Shown here piece by piece: positions 7,496 to 14,493 of a stretch of DNA of 14,493 nucleotides. The position numbers were made by a program, and so were the translations under genes. The notes beneath the pieces were generated by a model. That model made no database searches. It was given only the letters and a program-made list of their open reading frames with translations, and was not told the DNA's origin. Where the stretch lies: NCBI GenBank assembly GCA_964393335.1, contig CAYMTN010000140.1:1-14493 (forward strand), in the 5' to 3' direction. The DNA comes from CAYMTN01 sp964393335 (GTDB lineage Bacteria; Chloroflexota; Anaerolineae; Aggregatilineales; Aggregatilineaceae). How positions within the stretch are numbered: the stretch's first letter is position 1; the number at the start of each line of letters is the position of its first letter.

Positions 7496-7534
7496 TACCC
7501 CATCCCCCGCAGCCCTTTCCCTCAAGGAACGGGA
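7496..7534. repeat. Second palindromic repeat type (CCCC...TTCCCTCAAGGAACGGGAA)
   Basis: ACCCCATCCCCCGCAGCC is followed by an imperfect hairpin TTTCCCTCAAGGAACGGGAA. It resembles pyrimidine-rich dispersed repeats of the form CCCCC-GCCCCTCTCCC-loop-GGGAGAGGGG that are common between genes in Chloroflexota and cyanobacteria. This copy looks degenerate. The assignment is from memory of the pattern and a single copy, so it is tentative. Confidence 0.35.
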
Positions 7535-7602
7535 ACAACGCAGTCTTTCGCCGGGAATAGACCATCAAACGGGCAGATAATTTTCTGGAATGGCGTAACA
7601 AG

Positions 7603-7662
7603 CTATCTGCAAATTGCTGGGCGCGGCAAGCAGCGCCCCTGTCAAAACGAATGTACGGATAG
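7603..7662. repeat. Dispersed repeat with terminal inverted repeats, copy B
   Basis: CTATCTGC (7603-7610) and ACGGATAG (7655-7662) are imperfect inverted ends (six of eight bases). A hairpin GGGCGC-GGCAAGCA-GCGCCC lies inside (7619-7638). It shares AAATTGC-GGGCGC with copy C and TGTACGGATA with copy A. It begins about ten bases after the stop of the second binding-protein gene, so its hairpin may serve as that gene's transcript end. Confidence 0.7.
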
Positions 7663-7672
7663 ATAGTAAACA

Positions 7673-8665
7673 CTAAGGGGACTCGCTGGCCCCTAGCTGC
7701 TTACGTTTGGCATATTCTTCTGCGGCTGTGTCTGGAAAGTAAATGCCGCCGGTCACCGGAATCCACTTCGGCACGTCCTCGCCATTCAGGTATGCGACGA
7801 TGGCATCAAACGCAGGCCCCGCCATATACGGGCTGAGTTCAACCGTCGCGTTGGTGTCGCCGTCCATCATCGCTTTGAAGATGTCCGGGATGGCATCCAC
7901 CGACACGATCAGGATGTCAGTGCCCGGATCGAGTCCGGCTTCTTTGATCGCTTCGATAGCCCCGATCGCCATGTCGTCATTGTGCGACCACAGCGCGCAG
8001 ATCTCCGACGGGTCTTCCGTATGGAGAATACTCTCCATCACCTCTTTGCCCATTGACCGCCTGAAATCAGCAGTTTGTGACACGATGATCTGCATCTTCG
8101 GGAACAGTGCGATGACCTGGTTAAAGCCAATCTGGCGATCCCGCGCGGCGCTGGACCCGACGGTCCCTTGCAGCTCGACGATTTTGCAGTCTCCGTCTGT
8201 CGCCTGGGCCAACCATGCCGCCGCCAGCCGGCCCTCAAACACGAAATCAGACGACACGCGCGTGAGATACAACGATTCATCCGCCGTCACGTTCCGGTCG
8301 ATGATCACAACGGGAATGCCCGCTGCCTGGACTTCTAGAAGAATCCCCGTCCAGCCAGTTTCGATCACCGGGGCAAGCACAATCGCATCCACGCCCAACT
8401 CGATAAACGAGCGCATCGCCGTGATCTGGTTTTCCTGGCTGTTCTCCGCATTGGAGAACAACAGGTTAATACCGCGACTCTCGGCCTCAGAAATCGTGAT
8501 CTCCGTAAAGGCCGTGCGCCAATCACTTTCTGAACCCACCTGCGAAAAACCGATGGTGAGTCCTTCACCTGAGTTCTGCCGCGCATACGCCGGCACGACC
8601 ATAACTAATAGGATGACCAGCGAAAAAACCGGCTGCAACAACCGTTTAACTTGTGTCGCTCTCAT
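7673..8665 (-). CDS. Sugar-binding protein of the ABC importer, YtfQ type (copy 2)
   Basis: This 330-residue exported binding protein is a paralogue of the one at 5070-6023; by eye about two thirds of aligned residues are identical. A signal peptide covers about residues 1-28 (LLQPVFSLVILLVMVVPAYA) with no lipobox cysteine. Landmarks are IGFSQVGSESDWRTAF, ENQITAMRSFIELGVDAIVLAPV, VIIDRN, SHNDDMAIGAIEAIKEAG and NATVELSPYMAGPAFD. Unlike copy 1 it keeps the family C-terminus YFPDTAAEEYAKRKQLG. The start has GGGGG seven bases upstream. No ATPase or permease follows it directly: repeats and the repressor gene come next. It probably delivers a related sugar to the same membrane complex, or replaces copy 1 under other conditions. 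Which copy is ancestral cannot be told from this window. Confidence 0.9.
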   Translation of the reverse strand: MRATQVKRLLQPVFSLVILLVMVVPAYARQNSGEGLTIGFSQVGSESDWRTAFTEITISEAESRGINLLFSNAENSQENQITAMRSFIELGVDAIVLAPVIETGWTGILLEVQAAGIPVVIIDRNVTADESLYLTRVSSDFVFEGRLAAAWLAQATDGDCKIVELQGTVGSSAARDRQIGFNQVIALFPKMQIIVSQTADFRRSMGKEVMESILHTEDPSEICALWSHNDDMAIGAIEAIKEAGLDPGTDILIVSVDAIPDIFKAMMDGDTNATVELSPYMAGPAFDAIVAYLNGEDVPKWIPVTGGIYFPDTAAEEYAKRKQLGASESP

Positions 8666-9403
8666 AGATTATCCCCCATACAAAACATGTTTATAGGACA
8701 ACAGAATGATAGTTGAGACGCTATCCCAGCCGATTGTGCGCGGTCGTACTGAGCGTACAATCCTGGTCGATCCTGCGGGACATAGACGGCCAGGAGCCAG
8801 CCTGGATGCGACGATCTCCAGGTACGGTACTTTCTCTATTTAGAATACATCTGAATGCTACCGCAAGCGAGATGGTCTGTCATATTGAGTGGAGCTGTAA
8901 AGCAGTCCCTGCTATATGGACCACCGATCGCATGTATTTCATTGGATCGCCAATTTCAACAGTATCAGGAAACAGGTATGCCGGTCAACCCGCCCGATGG
9001 CCGGTCGTCCATGACGAGGGCGCTCAGGTACGCTTCCCCGCCGCCTGGCCCAGCGCCGCCAAACGTTAATCGAACATTCATGTACGACTCTTGATCTGGC
9101 TCCACGAGCGAGTTATGCTTCCCTGTGTTGTGTTCTGAGCGATTCTGCGGTGTACCCTGTCAGCGAGCGAGTGGAGACATGAAAACACTGTTGATCTGCC
9201 AGACCTGGATCAGATTCCTCCTCTGGAAGCATCGTCACAAACCGTCGTGGACCTGGCGCACACGCGACATCTTGTGCCAATACCATTCACCGTAATCCTT
9301 CCCGGCCACACTACCCATACGACGAGCACCGGCCTTTCGTTTTTGCGCAAAGGCTCCTTGTGTTGAATACGTGCAATGATATTTCTCAAGCGGAGCAACG
9401 CCT
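8666..9403. other. 738-bp divergent intergenic region without a convincing gene
   Basis: This gap separates the minus-strand binding-protein gene from the plus-strand ABC gene, so promoters in both directions should lie here. On the left, TATAAA (minus strand, 8695-8690) is a possible -10 for the binding protein, overlapping the palindrome AAACATGTTT at 8683-8692, but no -35 fits. An inverted repeat lies at 8733-8761. Near the right end GCCTTT/AAAGGC (9332-9354) can form a small hairpin, and GGAG at 9392-9395 is the ribosome site of the ABC gene. Open frames of 60-118 codons in the gap show no family motif. Some of the region may be decayed coding DNA, but I cannot identify it. Confidence 0.5.
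8733..8761. promoter_or_regulatory. Inverted repeat upstream of binding-protein copy 2, possible regulator site
   Basis: ATTGTGCGC (8733-8741) and GCGTACAAT (8753-8761) are inverted copies with eight of nine bases matching, separated by 11 bases. The site is about 70 bases upstream of the start of the second binding-protein gene. The spacing is too wide for a LacI-family operator and the sequence differs from the one at 6136-6155. It could bind another dimeric regulator or be chance. Confidence 0.35.
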
Positions 9404-10318
9404 ATGATTCAAGTCGATAACCTGACCAAATCGTACGGGGCGATTCAGGCGCTAAAAGACGTCAGTTTTACGATCAATCCCGGCGAAATCGTCGGGCTGC
9501 TCGGCCCGAATGGGGCCGGGAAGACGACCACGATCAAGATTCTGACCGGCTACCTGCACCCGGACGCCGGAACCGTCACCATCGACGGCCTGAATATCCT
9601 GACACACACCCAAGAGGTCCAGGCGCAGATCGGGTACCTGCCGGAAAACACGCCCCTGTATCACGACCTGTCCGTGCAAGGTTACCTCAAGCTGGTGGCC
9701 GGACTGCGCAACATTCCGCCGGACCAGCGCCCCGCGCTCATCTCCGAGGCGATCACGGTGACCGGCCTGGCCGATCACCGCACGCGCCTGATCGGTCACT
9801 TGAGCAAAGGGCTGCGCCAGCGCGTCGGGCTGGCCCAGGCGATTTTGCACCAGCCACGTTTTTTGATCCTGGACGAGCCGACCGTTGGCCTCGACCCGAC
9901 GCAGACCGTCGAAATCCGGCGACTGATCCGCCGCCTCGCCAGCCAGAGCACCGTCTTGTTTTCGTCGCACATCCTGAGCGAAGTCGAAGCCGTCTGCGAC
10001 CGGGTGATCATCCTGATCAACGGCGAAGTCAAAGCCGACGCGCAGCTAGGCGAATTGGCCGCGACCAACAATGCGATCCTGGTCCTACAAAAGACCACCA
10101 AAAGCATCCAGAAGAAGTTAACCGCGCTGGGCGGCGTGAGCAGCGTCGAGGCGTTCGACAGCGCCGACGGCTGGCCCGCGTACCGCATCATCAGCGGCGA
10201 GGACATCTGCCCGGCGGTGTACGAGCTGGCCCGCAGCGAGGATTGGCCCCTGCGCGAGCTGCGCCGGGACGTCGTCACGCTGGAAACGGTCTTCAACCAG
10301 CTCGCAACCGCAGGCTAG
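9404..10318 (+). CDS. ABC transporter ATP-binding protein, GldA-like
   Basis: This 304-residue cytoplasmic ATPase drives the ABC-2 type membrane complex encoded next to it. It has Walker A GPNGAGKT (34-41), the IGYLPENTPLY block (76-86) found in GldA-type ATPases, signature LSKGLRQRVGLAQ (133-145), Walker B FLILDEPT (153-160), D-loop VGLD (161-164) and switch histidine 189 (SSHIL). Residues about 215-304 form the C-terminal extension common in exporter-type ATPases. All catalytic residues are present. The start has GGAG eight bases upstream. The next gene begins 16 bases after its stop, behind AGAGGG. GldA is the gliding-motility ATPase name in Bacteroidetes, but the same family occurs widely in non-gliding bacteria, so I give no gene symbol. 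The transported substrate, if any, is unknown. Confidence 0.9.
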   Translation: MIQVDNLTKSYGAIQALKDVSFTINPGEIVGLLGPNGAGKTTTIKILTGYLHPDAGTVTIDGLNILTHTQEVQAQIGYLPENTPLYHDLSVQGYLKLVAGLRNIPPDQRPALISEAITVTGLADHRTRLIGHLSKGLRQRVGLAQAILHQPRFLILDEPTVGLDPTQTVEIRRLIRRLASQSTVLFSSHILSEVEAVCDRVIILINGEVKADAQLGELAATNNAILVLQKTTKSIQKKLTALGGVSSVEAFDSADGWPAYRIISGEDICPAVYELARSEDWPLRELRRDVVTLETVFNQLATAG

Positions 10319-10334
10319 AGAGGGTTACACGCCT

Positions 10335-13250
10335 ATGAAACAGGTGTTATCACTGACACGCAAAGAGCTAAACAGCTATTTCAGCTCGCCGATGGCGCTG
10401 ATCTTCGTCGGCGTTTTTCTGGCGGCGACACTGTTTACATTTTTCTGGGTAGACGAATTTTTCGCGCGGGGGATTGCCGACCTGCGTCCGATGTTCCGCT
10501 GGATGCCGACCCTGTTGATCTTCCTGGCGGCAGCGCTGACCATGCGCCAGTGGAGCGAAGAACAACAAACCGGCACGCTGGAAATCCTGTTCACGATGCC
10601 CATGAAGTTGTACCAGTTGGTGCTGGGGAAATTCCTGGCCGCGCTGGCGCTGGTCGCGGTCGCGCTGCTGCTGACGTTGTTTTTGCCGTTCTCGGTGGCG
10701 TCCATCGGCAACCCCGACTTTGGGCCAATCGTGGGCGGCTACCTGGCTACGCTGCTGCTGGCAGCGGCCTACATCGCCATCGGGCTGTTCATTTCGTCGC
10801 GCACCAGCAACCAGATCGTATCGCTGATCCTGACGATCGTGGTATGCGGCGTGTTTCAACTGGTCGGCAGCGCCGAAATCACCGACCTGTTCAGCAGCAG
10901 CCGGGCGGAAATCCTGCGCTCGCTGGGCACGGGCAGCCGGTTTGCCAGCATCGAGCGCGGTGTGATCGACGTGCGGGACGTGGTGTATTACCTCACGCTG
11001 ACGATCATTTTCCTGGCGCTCAATGCGTTTTCGCTGGATACCAAGCGCTGGGGCACGGGCGCTTCGACCCGTTCGCACCGCCTGAACGGCGAAACGGTTG
11101 TCGGGCTGCTGGCGGCTAACCTGCTGGTCTTCAACGTGCTGCTGTACCCGATCCACACCGCGCGCCTGGACCTGACCCAGGACCACGAATACAGCCTGTC
11201 GGCTGCCACGCGCGACCTGTTGAGCAACCTGCAAGAACCGCTGCTGATCCGGGGCTATTTCAGCGAAAAGAATCACCCGCTGCTGTCCCCGTTGATCCCG
11301 CGCATCCGTGACATGCTGGACGAGTACCGCATCGCCGCCGGGGGCAAGCTCAAGGTTGAGATCATCGACCCGATCAAGGACCCGGAAAAAGAGGCCGAAG
11401 CCAACCAGGTCTACGGCATCACGCCCACGCCGCTGCAAGTCACCGACCGCTATGGCGCATCGGTGCTCAACGTCTATTTCGACATCCTGATCCGGTACGG
11501 CGACCAGGACGTGACGCTCAATTTCAGCGATCTGATCGAGATCGACCAGTACGGCGGCCAGGACATCGAGGTCCGGCTGCGCAACCTGGAGTACGACCTG
11601 ACGCGCAGCATCAAAAAAGTGGTGTATGGCTTCCGCAGCGTGGACGCGGTGCTGGCGGCGCTCGATTCCCCGGCGCAACTGGTCCTGTACTACACGCCGG
11701 ACACGCTGCCACAGGACCTGCAAGGCGCGCCTGACGTCATCCAACAAGTGGCCGACAAAATCGCCGGCACGTCGAACGGTAAGTTTGTCTACCAGGCCGT
11801 GAACGTCGACGATCCGGCCAGCACCATCAACCCGGACGCGCTGTACAGCCAATACGGCATCCGGCCCATTGCCCAGGGGATTTTTTCGCCGGAGACGTAC
11901 TACCTGCACATGGTTTTGACGGCGGGCGGCAAGTCCCAGGTGATCTATCCGGGCGGCGATACCAGCGAAACCGGCATCCAGAATGAGATCGAATCAAGCC
12001 TGCAACGCGCGGCTCCTGGTTTCCTGAAAATCGTCGGCGTCTGGACTCCGCCCCAGGTTCCCACGCAGGATATGTTTGGCCAGACGCAGCAGCCGCTGCA
12101 AACCTACCAGACCGTGCTGCAATCGCTGAGCGAAAACTACGACGTGCAGACCGTGTCGCTGGACAGCGGCCAGGCCCCCACCGGGATCGACATCCTGATG
12201 ATCATCGGGCCGGAAAACCTGACCGATAATGACAAATACGCCATCGACCAGTACCTGATGCGCGGCGGGACGGTGTTTGTCGCGGCGGGCAACTTCAAAA
12301 TCGCGGTGGACCCCTATGGCGGCGGCTTGACGGTGCAGCCCATCCAAGGCGGAATGCAAGATATGCTCGCCTCGTACGGCGTCAGCGTGGCCCCGTCGCT
12401 CGTGCTCGATACGCAGAACGCGCCGTTCCCGGTCCAGGTAACGCGCAACGTGGGCGGCATGACGGTGCAGGAAATTCAGGCGTTGGACTACCCGTTCTTT
12501 GTCGACGTGCAGCAAAACGGCATGGATCGCCGCAGCCCGATCCTGTCCCGGCTGCCATCGCTGACGCTCAGTTGGGCGTCGCCGATCACGCTCGATCCGG
12601 ACAAAAACGCCGACCGGTCCGTCACGACCCTGCTGAAGTCAAGCTCCGACTCGTGGACGACCTCCGACACGAACATTCAGCCCAACATGGACGTTTACCC
12701 GCAGGTTGGATTCCCGGTGGGCAGCGACCAACACGCCTACCCGCTGGCGGTAGTCGTCGAAGGCAGTTTCGACAGCTTTTTCAAGGACAACCCACCGGCG
12801 ACCGACCAGGGCGCGGACGCGGCTAATCCAGACGCTGCATCCTCCGACACGTCGCTGCCGACGACGGGCCTGATCGAATCGTCGCCGGACACCGCGCGGC
12901 TGATCGTGGTCAGCAGCAGCGAGTTTTTGAACGACACGATCTTCCAGCTTTCGTCCAATTTCAGCCGTGATAGTTACCTGAACACCCTGCAATTTGTCCA
13001 AAACACGGTGGATTGGACCACCGAAGACACCGATCTGCTGTCGATCCGTGCGCGCGGGTCCAGCGTGCGCGTGCTCAATTCGCTGACAGACAAAGAGGAA
13101 ACGCGCTGGGAAGTGCTCAACTACGCCGTTGCGTTGATCGGCCTGCTCGTATTGGGTGGGGTGTGGCAGTGGCGCAAACGTGCCGAAAAACCCATGCCGC
13201 TGACACCCTATGAAACCGGCGAACCGGCAGCGTCCGGACGAGGTGCATGA
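10335..13250 (+). CDS. Fused ABC-2 permease and GldG-type extracytoplasmic protein (GldF-GldG fusion)
   Basis: Residues 1-235 are an ABC-2 permease of GldF type with six predicted membrane helices (near 20-40, 57-72, 97-120, 133-152, 160-180 and 217-234) and the motif RQWSEEQQTGTLEILFTMPM (71-90). A seventh helix at 254-272 begins the GldG part: LDLTQDHEYSLSAATRDLL (278-296), EPLLIRGYFS, a region like the ABC-transporter auxiliary domain to about 550, and a second alpha/beta region (565-700) with LMIIGPENLTDNDKYAIDQY and RGGTVFVAAG. A low-complexity Asp/Ala/Thr stretch lies at 820-845, and a final helix at 928-946 with a basic cytoplasmic tail. In Bacteroidetes GldF and GldG are separate proteins; here they are one 971-residue chain. 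The gene overlaps the next by four bases. It probably builds a membrane complex with the GldA-like ATPase, with a large external domain. Its substrate is unknown. Confidence 0.88.
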   Translation: MKQVLSLTRKELNSYFSSPMALIFVGVFLAATLFTFFWVDEFFARGIADLRPMFRWMPTLLIFLAAALTMRQWSEEQQTGTLEILFTMPMKLYQLVLGKFLAALALVAVALLLTLFLPFSVASIGNPDFGPIVGGYLATLLLAAAYIAIGLFISSRTSNQIVSLILTIVVCGVFQLVGSAEITDLFSSSRAEILRSLGTGSRFASIERGVIDVRDVVYYLTLTIIFLALNAFSLDTKRWGTGASTRSHRLNGETVVGLLAANLLVFNVLLYPIHTARLDLTQDHEYSLSAATRDLLSNLQEPLLIRGYFSEKNHPLLSPLIPRIRDMLDEYRIAAGGKLKVEIIDPIKDPEKEAEANQVYGITPTPLQVTDRYGASVLNVYFDILIRYGDQDVTLNFSDLIEIDQYGGQDIEVRLRNLEYDLTRSIKKVVYGFRSVDAVLAALDSPAQLVLYYTPDTLPQDLQGAPDVIQQVADKIAGTSNGKFVYQAVNVDDPASTINPDALYSQYGIRPIAQGIFSPETYYLHMVLTAGGKSQVIYPGGDTSETGIQNEIESSLQRAAPGFLKIVGVWTPPQVPTQDMFGQTQQPLQTYQTVLQSLSENYDVQTVSLDSGQAPTGIDILMIIGPENLTDNDKYAIDQYLMRGGTVFVAAGNFKIAVDPYGGGLTVQPIQGGMQDMLASYGVSVAPSLVLDTQNAPFPVQVTRNVGGMTVQEIQALDYPFFVDVQQNGMDRRSPILSRLPSLTLSWASPITLDPDKNADRSVTTLLKSSSDSWTTSDTNIQPNMDVYPQVGFPVGSDQHAYPLAVVVEGSFDSFFKDNPPATDQGADAANPDAASSDTSLPTTGLIESSPDTARLIVVSSSEFLNDTIFQLSSNFSRDSYLNTLQFVQNTVDWTTEDTDLLSIRARGSSVRVLNSLTDKEETRWEVLNYAVALIGLLVLGGVWQWRKRAEKPMPLTPYETGEPAASGRGA

Positions 13251-14383
13251 TGAACAGAACCAGTAAAATCCTGGCGGTCGTGCTGGCGATCCAGTTGGTG
13301 CTGCTGGGCGTGCGGGCCGTATGGCCCAGCTCGTCGGAAAACACGACCACGCCCGGCGGGGTGCTGGTCGGAGACTTCGATCCGGCCCAGGTTACGCAGT
13401 TTACGATCGCCAACAACAACGACCAACAGATCACGGTCAAAAAAGTCGATGACCAGTGGGTGCTGCCCGACTATGGTGATTACCCGGTCGAGAGCACGCG
13501 CGTCAGCACGCTGCTCGACAAAGTCAAACAGCTTCGGGCCGACCGGCTGATCACGCAGTCCGAAACCAGCTTCCGGCGTCTGCAAGTCAGCCCGGACGAC
13601 TTCGTGCGCCTGATCGCGTTTGAACAGGCTGGCGGCGCATCACATACGCTGTACCTGGGCAAAACCGGCGGCGGCAGCACGGTTCACGTGCGGCTCGACA
13701 ATCAAAATCAGGTCTACCTGGTCAACAACCTGTCCAGCCAGGACGCCAATGCAGCGCCGTCAAACTGGATCGATACGACGTACTTCTCGGTGCCATCGGA
13801 CAATATCCAGAGTCTGCGGCTGCAAAACGCAAACGGTGATTTTGAGTTCACCAAAACGGACGGTACCTGGACGACAACCGGGCTGGACGCAGGCGAAGTT
13901 CTGAACCAGGACAACCTGACGCAGCTTCTCAACGGGATCGCGTCACTGCGCATGAGCGCGCCCATCGGCCAAGAGGCCAGCGACGATTTCGCGCTGGACA
14001 CGCCGCAAGCCACGATCACGATCACCGTGCTGGAAACGGTGGCAAGCGAAAGCGGCGCCGTCCCCACGCCTGATACGTCGAATCTGCTGGGCGTCCCGGC
14101 GGAAGCCTCACCCACACCCGCCCCGACGGCGACTCCGCAGCAGGTCGAAAAGGAATACACGTTCCAGATCGGGGCCGCGCTGGACGACGGCGTCGTGATC
14201 AAGGGGTCCAACTCGGACTATTACGTGCTGATCACGCAGGCGACTGCCGACCGGTTCACCGGTAAGACGCGCGACGATTTTGTCAGCGTGCCGCCGACTC
14301 CCACGCCGGAACCAACCCTGACGCCGAACCCACCGGAAACCGACGTGCCGATGAGTATCGCGCCGACACCAACGGCTGAGTGA
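13247..14383 (+). CDS. Membrane-anchored DUF4340 protein with Thr-Pro-rich linkers
   Basis: This protein of 378 residues (377 from the second ATG at 13250) overlaps the previous stop as ATGATGA, with GAGG just upstream. One N-terminal helix (8-25) anchors it, and the rest is extracytoplasmic. It has repeated beta-rich units typical of DUF4340: QFTIANNNDQQITVKKVDDQ (51-70), then LRLQNANGDFEFTKTDGTWT (190-209), each followed by a helical segment that ends in LRADRLI or LRMSAPI. A Pro/Thr-rich linker (266-299) interrupts the last unit, and the C-terminus (348-378) is another Thr-Pro-rich tail of the kind common in Chloroflexota surface proteins. The family normally sits beside GldG-type permeases, as here, so it is probably an accessory part of that complex. 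DUF4340 has no established biochemical function. Confidence 0.87.
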   Translation: MMNRTSKILAVVLAIQLVLLGVRAVWPSSSENTTTPGGVLVGDFDPAQVTQFTIANNNDQQITVKKVDDQWVLPDYGDYPVESTRVSTLLDKVKQLRADRLITQSETSFRRLQVSPDDFVRLIAFEQAGGASHTLYLGKTGGGSTVHVRLDNQNQVYLVNNLSSQDANAAPSNWIDTTYFSVPSDNIQSLRLQNANGDFEFTKTDGTWTTTGLDAGEVLNQDNLTQLLNGIASLRMSAPIGQEASDDFALDTPQATITITVLETVASESGAVPTPDTSNLLGVPAEASPTPAPTATPQQVEKEYTFQIGAALDDGVVIKGSNSDYYVLITQATADRFTGKTRDDFVSVPPTPTPEPTLTPNPPETDVPMSIAPTPTAE

Positions 14384-14405
14384 CCGGTTTTCGCCGGCAC
14401 GCACA

Positions 14406-14434
14406 GGGGGCAGATCGAACGATCTGCCCCCTTG
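14406..14434 (+). terminator. Hairpin terminator of the GldA-GldFG-DUF4340 operon
   Basis: GGGGGCAGATCG (14406-14417) and CGATCTGCCCCC (14420-14431) are perfect inverted repeats around AA, in practice an 11-bp stem with a four-base GAAC loop. It starts 22 bases after the DUF4340 stop. Only a weak T-rich tail (TTGACTT) follows, but stem stability and position support termination. It could also work on the opposite strand. Confidence 0.75.
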
Positions 14435-14442
14435 ACTTACAA

Positions 14443-14493
14443 CCTATCCGTAAATTGCCGGGCGCAGGCGAACCTGCGGTTCGGCAGCAGCGC
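14443..14493. repeat. Dispersed repeat, copy C (cut by the window end)
   Basis: CCTATCCGT (14443-14451) matches the left end of copy A, and AAATTGC-GGGCGC matches copy B. The centre differs: CGCAGG-CGAA-CCTGCG (14463-14478) is a perfect 6-bp hairpin with a four-base loop, absent from the other copies. The right inverted end (ACGGATAGG expected) lies beyond the window. It sits just past the operon terminator, again in non-coding DNA. Confidence 0.65.

Larger units (their letters stand above)
7288..7672. other. Intergenic region with three palindromic repeats
   Basis: The 385 bases between the second binding-protein gene and the repressor gene hold two copies of a dispersed repeat (7413-7480 and 7603-7662) and one different palindromic repeat (7496-7534). 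The 125 bases before the repressor ATG should hold its promoter, but I found no convincing hexamer pair. A short inverted repeat CCGGC/GCCGG lies at about 7388-7403. Short open frames here have no family resemblance and cross the repeats, so no gene is called. Confidence 0.6.

Noticed and set aside
7288..7672. Possible CRISPR array from repeated blocks
   Set aside because: The two repeat copies are imperfect, have inverted ends and inner hairpins, and are not evenly spaced by unique spacers. No cas gene is near.
7743..8696. Open frame of 317 codons on the plus strand
   Set aside because: It is fully antisense to the well-supported binding-protein gene and is Ser/Thr/Ile-rich without any domain.
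8713..9069. Open frame of 118 codons on the plus strand in the divergent gap
   Set aside because: It would begin at a TTG with no ribosome site, has no family resemblance, and overlaps another equally unsupported frame (8855-9094).
9110..9160. Stretch resembling the E. coli lac promoter (TTATGCTTCC, then TGTTGTGT and GAGCG)
   Set aside because: The hexamers are not conserved at the right spacing and there is no following operator palindrome. The similarity is probably chance.
9179..9295. Small frame of 38 codons starting ATGAAAACACTG after GTGGAGA
   Set aside because: The ribosome site is plausible, but the peptide has no recognisable features beyond a few Trp and basic residues. One short frame in a long gap is expected by chance.
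10368..11909. Long open frame of 513 codons on the minus strand
   Set aside because: It is antisense to the GldF-GldG fusion and rich in Gln, Arg, Asp and Val, the composition expected from a shadow of a GC-rich gene. It has no motif or ribosome site.

Overview
The window looks like chromosomal DNA of a member of the Chloroflexota, most likely an Anaerolineae-type lineage. This is an inference from three things: moderately GC-rich genes, an extracytoplasmic protein with Thr-Pro-rich linkers, and a fused GldF-GldG permease beside a DUF4340 protein. No rRNA, tRNA or taxonomic marker gene is present.

Left part (1-8665), all genes on the minus strand. Read in the direction of transcription it contains: a YtfQ-like sugar-binding protein (8665-7673), a LacI-family repressor (7287-6265), a second YtfQ-like binding protein (6023-5070), the double-ATPase YtfR (4823-3306), and the permeases YtfT (3303-2236) and YjfF (2239-1229). 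This is a complete ABC importer of the galactofuranose (YtfQRT-YjfF) type with two paralogous binding proteins for one membrane complex. The main promoter (-35 at 6185-6180, -10 at 6162-6157) is followed at once by a near-perfect 18-bp palindrome (6137-6154). Its half-site GTGAGC matches the lac operator, and the local repressor carries the same recognition-helix core (SYQTVSRV) as E. coli LacI. Two strong stem-loops separate the binding-protein gene from the ATPase gene, as expected where a binding protein is made in excess over the membrane parts. A hairpin follows yjfF. Beyond it, a truncated membrane sensor gene (extracytoplasmic sensing region plus HAMP) runs off the left edge.

Middle (7288-7672 and 8666-9403). 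The first gap holds two copies of a short dispersed repeat with terminal inverted repeats (CTATCCGT...ACGGATAG) and an inner GC-rich hairpin, plus a second palindromic repeat. A third copy of the first repeat enters at the right edge (14443 onward). The second gap is 738 bp between divergent genes and has no convincing gene.

Right part (9404-14383), plus strand. Three tightly packed genes encode a GldA-like ABC ATPase, a 971-residue fusion of a GldF-like ABC-2 permease with a GldG-like extracytoplasmic domain, and a membrane-anchored DUF4340 protein. They end at a perfect 12-bp hairpin terminator (14406-14431). The family's role outside gliding Bacteroidetes is not established, which makes this cluster the least understood system in the window.
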